Of a DNA stretch of 64,000 nt, positions 16,948-25,606 are shown piece after piece. The notes under the pieces were generated by a model, which was not told the origin of the DNA, made no database searches, and saw nothing but the letters and a program-made list of their open reading frames with translations. Position 1 is the stretch's first letter. The number at the start of each line of letters is the position of its first letter. Origin of the DNA: Acidobacteriota bacterium (GTDB lineage: Bacteria > Acidobacteriota > Blastocatellia > UBA7656); contig JBBPIG010000015.1 in assembly GCA_038040445.1 (NCBI GenBank), positions 92,305 through 156,304 on the forward strand, in the 5' to 3' direction. The position numbers and the translations under genes were made by a program.

Positions 16948-18027
16948 GTGACAGACGACAACTTGAATCAACAAATTGAGGAATTCTGGTGGGCCTTCAT
17001 CGGCAACGACCTTGATCGAGCCGCCCGTATAGTCAACGACTTGATCGTTCATACAATGGTTTCCCTTTTTGAAAGAACAAGAGATCAACTGCAGGATCCC
17101 AGTCGACAGGGTTTTGACGACCGAGCGTCGCGAATTCTGGGAGGCACGCCTGTATCTCTGATAGATCTAGCAAGGCTCGCAATATTGTTCAACGAGTTAC
17201 AGGTGTTCGACATTGCGGCTGGCCATGAATCCGTGCGGAAACGTCTAAGGGTTTATGAACTCTCCCGATTGTCGGTCCTAGCTGCGGGTACACTGGCTTC
17301 AGACACTGAAGATGTACTCCGCCGAAAAGACATCGGCACGCTCAGCGAGTTTTTGTCGGCACTTCTCGATTTTGAACCCGGGATGCCCTATAACACTAGT
17401 CTAGATGACACAAGCTTAGATCAGAAGAGATTTACTATAGACCTAAGCACCGGCATAATGAAGAACCCCGCCGATCTATCCAGGAACGTCTCGTTCAAAG
17501 CAGCAACCTTTGGAGCGATGCTGGGCCACATCTGCTCTCAAGTGGCGAACAACTTTCGTCCCGATCTTATCACTCCCAATCCAACGGAGGATATTCACCA
17601 GATAAGGGAAAGGATGAAACAAGAGATGGATGCGATTCTCTTCAGGTCTGGATTCAATGCAGGTGCGAACTTCGGAACGGAGTTGTCAGAGGCACTCTCA
17701 AACAAGACGCCTGAAATGCCGCTCAGTGAGAGAATAGACAAGTGGTGTTCCTTCGACACCAGCGTTGGTTGGGGGAAGTTCGAGAACCATCTAACGATCA
17801 ACGAGATTGCGCAAAAGGCAACGGGGAAAATAGTGCTGAAATCGAATTTTCTTATTGCTGAAAAGGACTACAACGATTTCAACATCTGCGGCTTGATGAA
17901 GGGATATGTTGCGGGAGTGCTGAAGCAGTTAGCTGGGTTCGCGATAGAGATTAGACACGACAAGTATCGTAGCGATTGCGCCCAGTTCAACCCTGAGAAG
18001 CAGTCATGCGATTTCGTCGCTCTCTGA
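16948..18027 (+). CDS. Hypothetical protein with C-terminal V4R-like domain; first gene of asparaginase cassette
   Basis: 359 residues. The N-terminal 220 are helical and unrecognised (EEFWWAFIGNDLDRAARIVNDLIVHTM at the start). The C-terminal part resembles the V4R small-molecule-binding domain: an IDKWCSFDTSVGWGKFE segment, then C314-GLMKGYVAGVLKQLAG, C344 and C354 near the end, the cysteine pattern seen in V4R proteins. GTG start after a GGAGAAACC binding site. Base use is clearly AT-richer than flanking genes (24 G+C in the 60 bases from 17401). It leads a run of four same-strand genes with 13-45 bp gaps. A sensory role is inferred; family assignment is by eye. Confidence 0.65.
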   Translation: MTDDNLNQQIEEFWWAFIGNDLDRAARIVNDLIVHTMVSLFERTRDQLQDPSRQGFDDRASRILGGTPVSLIDLARLAILFNELQVFDIAAGHESVRKRLRVYELSRLSVLAAGTLASDTEDVLRRKDIGTLSEFLSALLDFEPGMPYNTSLDDTSLDQKRFTIDLSTGIMKNPADLSRNVSFKAATFGAMLGHICSQVANNFRPDLITPNPTEDIHQIRERMKQEMDAILFRSGFNAGANFGTELSEALSNKTPEMPLSERIDKWCSFDTSVGWGKFENHLTINEIAQKATGKIVLKSNFLIAEKDYNDFNICGLMKGYVAGVLKQLAGFAIEIRHDKYRSDCAQFNPEKQSCDFVAL

Positions 18028-18072
18028 CAATGCGTGACGAGAAATCTGTACGACGCCGGAGGAGACAAGGCT

Positions 18073-19551
18073 ATGAGCGCAAGCAAGGAAAACCGAGTAC
18101 TGATCATAAACACGGGCGGGACGATAGCGATGGTGCATGAGGACAATAACCCCTTGAACCCGCTTAAGCCGGGTAAGTGGGACGAAATCACCAAGAACTA
18201 TCCAGTGCTGAAACAGTTGAAAGAAAAAAACATTGAGACAGACATTCATACATTCGACCCTCTGTTGGACTCCTCGAACATATCACACGAGAACTGGAAG
18301 CAGATGGCGGAAGTGATCAGCAGCAACTACGATCAATTCACTGGGTTCGTGATACTGCACGGCACCGACACGATGTGCTACACAGCCTCAGCACTTTCGT
18401 TCATGCTAGAGCACTTAAGTAAGCCAGTTATTCTGACTGGCTCGCAGCTCCCGCTCGCCGTCCCCAGAAGCGACGCTTTGGAGAACTTTGTCACCGCTCT
18501 CAGCATCGCTGCTGGAGTCGATGTAAACGATGGCTCAACAATCCCACTCGTTCCCGAGGTATGCATATACTTCCGCGGAAAGCTATTGCGCGGCAACCGC
18601 GCACGGAAGCTTAGCTCAAGTGCCTATAGCGGTTTTGAGTCTCCGAACTATCCCCCTCTTGGAACCGTTGGCGAGCACATCGAACTTGATACGAGGCTGA
18701 TCCGGACACCTGGGCCAGAGCAGTTATTTGCCAATACTGAATTCGTCACTCAGGTAATGGCGCTCGACATTTTCCCGAGTCTGGATCCGGAAATCGTCGT
18801 AAGAGTTGCCACTGAATCGGCGAGCGGCAAGAAAATTAGGGCCCTCATTCTGAAGACCTACGGGACCGGAAATGCGCCAAGCAACGAAGACTTTCTCCGT
18901 GCGATCGAACAGATAGTGAACGCGGGTCTTCTCGTTGTTGACGTCACTCAATGCCCTCAAGGAATGGTTGAAATCGGACAATACGAAGCTAGCGTTCCGC
19001 TCTTGGAAAGGGGCGTCATTAGCGGTCTGGACATGACTCCGGAGTCTGCTCTGTGCAAGCTCATGTGGCTTCTTGGAATGGGCTGGGACCTCGACCAGGT
19101 TCGAAAGCAGATGCAGTTGGATCAGCGTGGGGAGCAAAGCCTAAATATCTTTGAAATAGACTACGGCCCGGGAAGTGCCAGCCCTGTGTTTTCTAGCCAA
19201 CAGGTTATCCCTGGAGAGGTCGAGTTTGAGAAGCTTGAAGTCGCGATATTACGTCTGCAGGGAACGAGCTTACTGACCGAGGACAAGGGAGATCGGAGAC
19301 TCAGCCTGAGGGTGTATGTCAACTACCAGAATCTTCAAGAGAGCAGCGGCACGGAGATAATTCAATATGCAGGTACATGCGAAAAGACAATCGAGACAAC
19401 AGGACAAAAGGCCAGCCTTTTTCTTGACGTGACGAGTTCCGTTAGAAAGTTCTTCACAAAGGGCAAGCCGGGCAGGATCGGCCTAGTAACGAATGGCTCG
19501 TCGGGGGCGGAGTGGGAAAAACTCAATCTGGCATTATACGTGAAGGCTTGA
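18073..19551 (+). CDS. L-asparaginase (type I-like) with extra C-terminal domain
   Basis: Predicted hydrolysis of asparagine to aspartate and ammonia in the cytoplasm (no signal peptide). Catalytic residues are intact: Thr14 (NTGGTIA), DSSN, Thr98-Asp99 (HGTDTM) and Lys179 (RARK before FESPNYPPLG). TGSQ and NAPSNEDF are also typical of AnsA. Standard type I enzymes end near 340 residues; this one has 492. The last 130 (about 360-492) look all-beta (SLRVYVNY, ASLFLDVTSSVRKFF, EWEKLNLALYVKA) and are of unknown function. The ATG at 18073 has GGAGGAGAC upstream; a GTG at 18034 is less likely. It is 45 bp after the V4R gene and AT-rich like it. Confidence 0.88.
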   Translation: MSASKENRVLIINTGGTIAMVHEDNNPLNPLKPGKWDEITKNYPVLKQLKEKNIETDIHTFDPLLDSSNISHENWKQMAEVISSNYDQFTGFVILHGTDTMCYTASALSFMLEHLSKPVILTGSQLPLAVPRSDALENFVTALSIAAGVDVNDGSTIPLVPEVCIYFRGKLLRGNRARKLSSSAYSGFESPNYPPLGTVGEHIELDTRLIRTPGPEQLFANTEFVTQVMALDIFPSLDPEIVVRVATESASGKKIRALILKTYGTGNAPSNEDFLRAIEQIVNAGLLVVDVTQCPQGMVEIGQYEASVPLLERGVISGLDMTPESALCKLMWLLGMGWDLDQVRKQMQLDQRGEQSLNIFEIDYGPGSASPVFSSQQVIPGEVEFEKLEVAILRLQGTSLLTEDKGDRRLSLRVYVNYQNLQESSGTEIIQYAGTCEKTIETTGQKASLFLDVTSSVRKFFTKGKPGRIGLVTNGSSGAEWEKLNLALYVKA

Positions 19552-19564
19552 TAGGCTGGTCGCC

Positions 19565-20650
19565 ATGGATCGAGTATGCGTGATTTATACAGGCGGCACC
19601 ATAGGGATGAAAGAGGTAAATGGTGTCCTACGGCCTCCAGATTCGGCTGATGAATTCCTCGAGATGGCACCGGAACTGCAGTCATTCGTTGAAGTCGAGC
19701 TTGTCCAACTCCTTCATAAGGACAGCACAAACATAACGCCTGGTGATTGGGTCGCAATGGCTAATGCCATTTACGAGCGGCGGAATGCCTTCAACGGGAT
19801 AGTAGTGGCCCACGGCACAGATACTATGCACTTCTCGTCGTCTGCGGTGGCGTTCGCACTCGGTCTCGGCCTGGATTTTCCAGTTGTGTTTACTGGATCT
19901 CAGACAATCCCATCCGTGCCTGGAGGAGATGCGCGCCGGAATCTCGTTAACGCGTGTCGAGTGGCATTGACCGATCTCGCGGAAGTAGTGATTAGCTTTG
20001 GGGATTACGTCTTTCGCGCATGCCGCGCCCAGAAGAAAGACGAGAAGAGGTTTGATGCTTTCGAATCCCCGGCATACTTTCCGATTGCGTATATTACAGA
20101 GACCATCGACGTGCAGCCCATAGCCTTCACGAAATCCAAGAAGTCTTCAAAAGGAATTCAGCCATCAGACTTCCAGCCCTTCTACGAGTCTGGAATACTA
20201 CAGATTGAACTTATTCCCGGTCTCGAACCCGAGCTTGTGTCGCCAATGTTAGAGGCAACCCTGTGCAAAGGGATCATTCTGAAGTCCTTCGGTGCGGGCA
20301 ACGTCCCCGATGAACCTCTCTATTCGTTCATTCCATTAATAGAGGAAGCTGTGCATGAAAAAGGTATACCGGTGATAATTACGAGCCAGTTTCCAGCAAA
20401 CTCAACGATGAACACTGCATATGAACCTGGAGTGAAGGCCAAAGACGCAGGCGCAATACCGACAGGAAACATGACAAGTGCGGCGGCGGCCACCAAGTTC
20501 AGGTGGGTGCTAGCGTTGGCAAATAGGCTGAAGTTGGACGGACACGAGAAAATCAAATACGTACGTAAAATGATGTCGCATGTGTTCATCGGTGAAATGA
20601 GTGTTGGAGTTGATTCTATCGACGGACCTCCTTCGGTCCAAGATCGCTAG
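19565..20650 (+). CDS. Second L-asparaginase of the cassette
   Basis: 361 residues, asparaginase/glutaminase family with catalytic motifs kept: Thr9 (YTGGTIGM), DSTN, Thr85-Asp86 (HGTDTM), TGSQ and Lys157 aligned with the AnsA lysine before FDAFESPAYFP. It is only distantly similar to the preceding enzyme, so this is not a recent duplication. It has an insertion around residues 180-200 (KSKKSSKGIQPSDFQPF) and lacks the extra beta domain. The ATG lies 13 bp after the preceding stop. Whether it acts on asparagine, glutamine or another amide, alone or together with the first enzyme, cannot be read from sequence. Confidence 0.88.
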   Translation: MDRVCVIYTGGTIGMKEVNGVLRPPDSADEFLEMAPELQSFVEVELVQLLHKDSTNITPGDWVAMANAIYERRNAFNGIVVAHGTDTMHFSSSAVAFALGLGLDFPVVFTGSQTIPSVPGGDARRNLVNACRVALTDLAEVVISFGDYVFRACRAQKKDEKRFDAFESPAYFPIAYITETIDVQPIAFTKSKKSSKGIQPSDFQPFYESGILQIELIPGLEPELVSPMLEATLCKGIILKSFGAGNVPDEPLYSFIPLIEEAVHEKGIPVIITSQFPANSTMNTAYEPGVKAKDAGAIPTGNMTSAAAATKFRWVLALANRLKLDGHEKIKYVRKMMSHVFIGEMSVGVDSIDGPPSVQDR

Positions 20651-20664
20651 CTGGCAGGCTTGGA

Positions 20665-21630
20665 ATGATCGATCTAGAGACGCTATTTGAGAAACACAAC
20701 CTAGACCGGGAGCGCTTCGACTGGGCTACGCACCATCTCAACGAGCTGAATGCGATCTGCGAAGACTACGAAGGTTTTCGGGAGAAACTTCATCCACTCG
20801 CCAGCTATCTTGCCGACGTCTTGAGACAAGGAGGCGACAAAGTCCACTCAATTAGATTTCGATTGAAGGATCCAGAGCATCTGATCGTGAAGATCATCAG
20901 AAAAGAAGATCGTGTTCCTATTGACAGGAGCAATTACAGAGTCAGAATCAAGGATCTAATTGGACTCCGCGCGTTGCACCTATTTAAGGAGGATTGGGTT
21001 TACATTGATGAGTATATCAGGGCTAAATGGAGGCTGGCGGAAAACCCCACTGCCAGCGTACGCAAGGGGGATCGCGAGGAGCTAATAGAGGATTTCAAGA
21101 AGGCTGGTTGTAAAATAAGGGAGCATAAGGCTGGATACCGCTCGGTTCACTACTTGATCCGGACGCAACTGGACAAAGAGACGCAGGTAGCGGAAATCCA
21201 AGTTCGGACGATTTTTGAAGAAGGATGGAGCGAAATCGATCACCTAATTCGCTACCCAGACAATCTTACCACCGAACGGAATGAAGGATTGTTAGGCATT
21301 CTCAACAAGCATGCAGGAAGTGCAGATGACCTGGGTTCATTTATTAGGGATATCCAAGAAGAATACCTTGGAGATCGGCAGGTGCCCCGCTCGGGTCGAG
21401 CAACACAGATGCTAGCAAAACAGAGGAACGAGAGGGTTGATAGAATGAACATAGAGAAGAAAGAGAAGAGTTATATCAAGCAGGGCCTTGAGGATCTCGA
21501 TAAATCTGCGCGTGAGGAATCTCTCCCTAAAGAATCGGCGGGAAAATTTAGTCAAGCAAACCCGCCCTCCCGCCACAGTCAGATGATCAAAGAGGTTTTC
21601 TTTGGCAGGGTTGATGACAGCAAGGACTAG
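20665..21630 (+). CDS. RelA/SpoT-domain nucleotide pyrophosphokinase-like protein
   Basis: 321 residues. The synthetase fold of RelA/SpoT homologues is complete: RFRLKDPEHLIVKIIRK, RIKDLIGLR (Asp97, Mg-binding position), GYRSVHY (157-163) and AEIQVRTIFEEGWSEIDH (Glu177, Gln179). No hydrolase (HD) domain, TGS or ACT domain, so it is a stand-alone synthetase-type protein. The tail (240-321) is charged and probably disordered. Products could be (p)ppGpp, (p)ppApp or a modified RNA, as known for different members; this cannot be told here. The start is 14 bp after the asparaginase stop. AT-rich: 24 G+C in the 60 bases from 20881. Confidence 0.88.
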   Translation: MIDLETLFEKHNLDRERFDWATHHLNELNAICEDYEGFREKLHPLASYLADVLRQGGDKVHSIRFRLKDPEHLIVKIIRKEDRVPIDRSNYRVRIKDLIGLRALHLFKEDWVYIDEYIRAKWRLAENPTASVRKGDREELIEDFKKAGCKIREHKAGYRSVHYLIRTQLDKETQVAEIQVRTIFEEGWSEIDHLIRYPDNLTTERNEGLLGILNKHAGSADDLGSFIRDIQEEYLGDRQVPRSGRATQMLAKQRNERVDRMNIEKKEKSYIKQGLEDLDKSAREESLPKESAGKFSQANPPSRHSQMIKEVFFGRVDDSKD

Positions 21631-21797
21631 CCACGCAACCAGATGTCTGTGGATGAACCCTTGCAATCTGCGTGTGTCGTTGACAGGGAGCGGAGGAACT
21701 CGAGACATGGAGATCGGAATCCGACAGGGCGGAACCGTGTCTTGCGGCTCTGACTGAGTCAAGCGAGTCCTAGACTGCCGAAAGCACTAGCGGTCTT

Positions 21798-23372
21798 TCA
21801 CCCTCTCCCGATGAGTACGTGATGCAGTTCGGTTGTCTGGCTGTCAGTCAATTCAATATCGTGCACTCCCTTCAAAAGCGCCGGAGCTGCCGCCTGCATC
21901 GCCGCGTAGGCTTGGGCTTCGCTAGCATCCGCGCCACCGACATGCACACCTTTGTTCAGTTCATTGCGAGCCTTTTGCAGACGGGATGCCGCATCCCGCG
22001 CGCCAACGGGCCCATTCTGCGCGATCCATTGCAAAGCCCCCTTTATGTCCTCACTCTCTGATTCCTCCGCACCGGCAATCTCTCGTACGAAGCCCTCCAA
22101 AACGGTTCTCGCCCGGGAGACAACTCTGGTGTAGTCGGCCAAAACGTAGGGGCAGAGTACCTCTCGGCACAAACTTTCCACTGTAACTGGATAGCGCACG
22201 AGCACACACGACACTCTAAACAAAAGAGCCGGAGTCTTCGAGCCGTCAGAACTCTGCGTCACGCGAGTTAGCACTGGCTGTGCCTCGTGACTGTCGTTGA
22301 CCTTGGTTCGCAGGCCGTGAGAGGCGGCAAGTGCTGCTGAGAAGGTTCCTTCCAAGTAAGCCGACCAGAATGCTTCATGTTTGGCGAGCAATGGTAGGTC
22401 GTCGTACTCGGAACGCACGTGGCAAGCAGAAAGGAAGTCGCGTTCAATCCTGATATCGACAGACCAAAGTTCTGATCCGCGTCCCTTCGCCGTCTTGCTT
22501 ACGGTAATTCGCCCCCACCCAGACGCCTCATCAATCTTGGTTGCCGCAACGATTAAATCTCGTCCCGACTTAGGCAGCCCTAAGACACCCCTAACGCTCT
22601 TACTTTTCTCCATGAGCCACTTCACGACACCAAGACCGAACGATACACCGGCACGATATCCTGCAGCTCCGTACTCCTTTGGCGTGCCTGCTGCGGCGGC
22701 CGCCATGAGTGCCTGAAGTGTCTCGCCTCTAATCACTAATGCTTGTGCATCAGTTTCCAGTGTCCCAATGTTGACGAATCTGGTGAACTCAGGTTTACCA
22801 AAGAACTGTTCTACTGCACGATAGGCCGCATCCGCGAGATACGGCTGAAGAGACTCGGCAACCTTCGATGGCGAGAGCGATAGTAACCTCTCTATTTCCT
22901 CACTTCGCAGGTCCTGGATTCCAGTCGGCAACTGTTCTTCGCCCGCCAATGGCTGCTTTGTACCGTCGCTTCCGTAGTGAGCGCAAATTTTCAGCGCGGT
23001 CTCTTTCACCGAAATGAGCAACTCGGCGTATCGGGTCGGGTCGTATTGAATGTGTTCGACAGTCGGGTCTACATCGGGAATCTCTTCAAGCTTGACTCCG
23101 TGTTCAACGATAAGGACGATCTTCTTGCCAAGTTGCCGGGCCCACGAATGTTCTGCATTAACCCACTTGGATTTCGCACCGGCACTCGTAATCAAGAAGA
23201 AGCAGGCCTGAGATTCAGCAATCTGTGTTCTGAGTCGATCACCAAGCGGTGCCCCTGGGGAGGACCGATCAAGATCCCGCTCGACGACTACGCCGCTGAC
23301 GTCGCGCAGCGTTGCCACGATCGTGTCGGCTAGTAGCATATCGTGCCGTGAGTAGCTAAGGAAGAGTTTCAT
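21798..23372 (-). CDS. TIR-domain protein, probable NAD-cleaving effector
   Basis: 524 residues. The N-terminal TIR domain (about 1-135) begins MKLFLSYSRHDMLLADTI and has CFFLITSAGAKSKWVNAEHSWA with Glu74 in the position of the NADase glutamate of bacterial TIR effectors. The middle (170-330) is unrecognised. The end has ARNELNKGVHVGGADASEAQAY, resembling the RN...H tail of many abortive-infection-type proteins. GGAG seven bases before the ATG. GC is close to the flanks (34 of 60 from 22381), unlike the facing AT-rich cassette. It ends 167 bp from that cassette and follows the ParA-like gene by 44 bp on the same strand. A defence role is inferred. Confidence 0.8.
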   Translation of the reverse strand: MKLFLSYSRHDMLLADTIVATLRDVSGVVVERDLDRSSPGAPLGDRLRTQIAESQACFFLITSAGAKSKWVNAEHSWARQLGKKIVLIVEHGVKLEEIPDVDPTVEHIQYDPTRYAELLISVKETALKICAHYGSDGTKQPLAGEEQLPTGIQDLRSEEIERLLSLSPSKVAESLQPYLADAAYRAVEQFFGKPEFTRFVNIGTLETDAQALVIRGETLQALMAAAAAGTPKEYGAAGYRAGVSFGLGVVKWLMEKSKSVRGVLGLPKSGRDLIVAATKIDEASGWGRITVSKTAKGRGSELWSVDIRIERDFLSACHVRSEYDDLPLLAKHEAFWSAYLEGTFSAALAASHGLRTKVNDSHEAQPVLTRVTQSSDGSKTPALLFRVSCVLVRYPVTVESLCREVLCPYVLADYTRVVSRARTVLEGFVREIAGAEESESEDIKGALQWIAQNGPVGARDAASRLQKARNELNKGVHVGGADASEAQAYAAMQAAAPALLKGVHDIELTDSQTTELHHVLIGRG

Positions 23373-23416
23373 CTTGTTCTCCAGACCCTCTGATTTTCAG
23401 ACTCCCTTGTGTCCAG

Positions 23417-24166
23417 TTAGGCTAGCCGCTTCAACATCTCTTTCGCCAAAGCGCTGTAGTCTTCGGCGCCATCGCTTCTCGGCGCGTACTCGAATACCGA
23501 TTTGTGCTCTTGTTGCGAGTAGTCCAGTTCTGTTCGCTCGCGAATGACTGTTCGATACACTCTACCGTGAAACAGCTTCTTCGCTTCGTGGCGGACCGTC
23601 TCGGGACCAGCGCGGCGTGTCGTGTAAAACGTTATCACGATGCCGGTGCGTTCGCTATCGATTCGCGCGTCCCGGGTGTGGGTGTCTATGAACTCGATCA
23701 TCTGCGCGATCGACCGCAAGCCCAGCCAGGTGGAAACGCAAGGTATCAACAGATAATCGGAAAGCGAGATCGCCGCTGAAGTCATTCGCCCAAGCTCCGG
23801 CGGACAGTCGAACAACACGAAATCGTAGTCGTCATCCCTCGCTCGAAAAGCATGTCTGAGCGGCGCCGTCAGGTGCCCCAGACCGTCGGAGGCAACAGTT
23901 GCATGCCACAGACGTCTGCCGCCGCTTGGCAACAGCCACACGTTTTCTCCGATACGATTTGCGCTGAACGTTCCCTGCTCGATCGCCGAGGCCAGCGTGC
24001 CGCGCGCGTGATCCGTACCGGCAATGAACCGAAGATTGTCCTGGGGATCGCAGTCCACCAGCAGCACCCGCGCGCCAGCGAAAGCTAAACCGTGTCCAAG
24101 GTTCCAGGTCGTCGTAGTCTTGCCTGTCCCGCCCTTCGACGCCGCGATCGCTATGTGAATGCCCAT
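23417..24166 (-). CDS. ParA/Soj-type ATPase
   Basis: 249 residues with the deviant Walker A KGGTGKTTTTWNLG at residues 10-23, Walker A' LLVDCDPQDNLRF, and Walker B FVLFDCPPELG. Such ATPases position DNA or protein cargo on the nucleoid. No parB or replication gene is adjacent, so it is an orphan here. It lies 44 bp upstream of the TIR gene on the same strand and downstream of the AI-2E-type permease, so it may be co-transcribed with either. A role coupled to the TIR protein is possible but unproven. Confidence 0.85.
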   Translation of the reverse strand: MGIHIAIAASKGGTGKTTTTWNLGHGLAFAGARVLLVDCDPQDNLRFIAGTDHARGTLASAIEQGTFSANRIGENVWLLPSGGRRLWHATVASDGLGHLTAPLRHAFRARDDDYDFVLFDCPPELGRMTSAAISLSDYLLIPCVSTWLGLRSIAQMIEFIDTHTRDARIDSERTGIVITFYTTRRAGPETVRHEAKKLFHGRVYRTVIRERTELDYSQQEHKSVFEYAPRSDGAEDYSALAKEMLKRLA

Positions 24167-24193
24167 CTCGCTGACCAGCCTGAGGGAAAGAAC

Positions 24194-25339
24194 CTACTTT
24201 TCGAGAGCTGAAGCGGAAAGCTGGGGGTCAGCTTCGCTCCCCGCGTGTTCCGAAGGAACGACTACGCGCAGATTCTGTATCCCTCGATAAGCAAGGTAGT
24301 GGTTATAGAACACAATCAGCAGCCCAACAGCCGGGATCGACAGAAATACGCCAACAAGTCCGCCGATCTCCGCTCCCGCTAGAATAGCGATGATCACCAC
24401 CAGCGTGTGCATCTTGATGCCATGCCCGACAATCCGGGGATAGATAAAATAGTCCTGAATCAGTCGAAGAACTGCGAGGAACAACGCGACGAACAGAGCG
24501 GTTTTGAATGAGACGGTCAGCGTCAAACCGACGATAATGCATGCCGCGATCAACGGACCAATCAGCGGGATGAATTCCAGCAAGCCGGCTATCGTGGCCA
24601 GCACTACCGGATACGGCGCGCGGATCAGACTCAGCCCAATCATTACCAGAATGCCAACTACAAGACACGCGGTGATCTGCGCGCGGATGTAAGCGGCAAG
24701 CGTTCGGCTGACGTCCATCAGCAGCCAGTGAGCGCGCTTCTGCAGCCGCTCATTTGGCAAAAGCGCTATCAGGTTCTGCTCAAAGTACGCCGCATCTTTC
24801 AGCAGGAAGAATGAGAGTATCGGAACCAGTATCGGCCACGTTAAGTACTGCAGGTAGCCTAATGCGCCGGCCACAGACTCGGTCATCCATCCAGCAACCG
24901 CGTTCGTCATGTCGCTCGCGCGGCTGAAAATCGCCTCCCGCCACTGCGGCGGGATCTTCACGTGCCTCATCCAGCTATTGGCATCATTGAAGACTTTGTT
25001 AACCCAGCCCTCTGCCGATTTAGTATAGCCCGGCAGATTCTTCGCCAGGTCTGCCACCTGTTGAGAAAGCGGTTGCCAGATGAGTTGCACGCCGACAAAC
25101 AGAACGACGCCGATCAGCAGATACACTAACAATATCGCGACGTTGTGCGGCAGTCGAAGCTCATATCTGGCCACGTACACGGGCTGCTCGAGCAGGTGTA
25201 CAATCGGCGCAATCAAGTAGCAAAAGAAGATCGATACGATCAGCAACAACAGCAGAGTGCGTATCTCATAAAGCAGCCAGCTCGCGATGAACAGACCCGC
25301 CAAGAGGAAGATCACGCGAACGATCACCGTCGTCCACAT
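24194..25339 (-). CDS. AI-2E/PerM-family membrane protein
   Basis: About 381 residues with six or more membrane helices (VIFLLAGLFIASWLLYEI, LLLLIVSIFFCYLIAPIV, VAILLVYLLIGVVLFVGVQL, and further hydrophobic segments in the C-terminal half). LLEFIPLIGPLIAACI is the family signature. Members transport small molecules or ions; some export autoinducer-2, others are Na+/H+ antiporters, so the substrate is open. I set the start at the ATG at 25339, which has GGAG nine bases upstream; an ATG at 25348 or a TTG at 25390 are alternatives. It is followed 27 bp later by the ParA-like gene. Confidence 0.85.
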   Translation of the reverse strand: MWTTVIVRVIFLLAGLFIASWLLYEIRTLLLLLIVSIFFCYLIAPIVHLLEQPVYVARYELRLPHNVAILLVYLLIGVVLFVGVQLIWQPLSQQVADLAKNLPGYTKSAEGWVNKVFNDANSWMRHVKIPPQWREAIFSRASDMTNAVAGWMTESVAGALGYLQYLTWPILVPILSFFLLKDAAYFEQNLIALLPNERLQKRAHWLLMDVSRTLAAYIRAQITACLVVGILVMIGLSLIRAPYPVVLATIAGLLEFIPLIGPLIAACIIVGLTLTVSFKTALFVALFLAVLRLIQDYFIYPRIVGHGIKMHTLVVIIAILAGAEIGGLVGVFLSIPAVGLLIVFYNHYLAYRGIQNLRVVVPSEHAGSEADPQLSASALEK

Positions 25340-25606
25340 GCGAATCATCTCCGAGTTTTGATGCTGCCTTTCCTTCAACGAGGCCTCCAAAAGGGTGAAG
25401 GATATCCTCTATGCGGCGGAGTATAACACACGCGCAGAGCACGTTGCTGCTACGGGATTCAGAGGAGTCGTAAACAGAGGATTGAAGATCGAGAATTGAA
25501 ATCCGCCCCGCGTTGCCGCGCCCTTGAGCAAATTCCAATTCCCAATCTCTGACTGTTTATGTCACAAGCGGCGTGCTTTGATAAGACACTGAAGGGAGAC
25601 ACGAAC

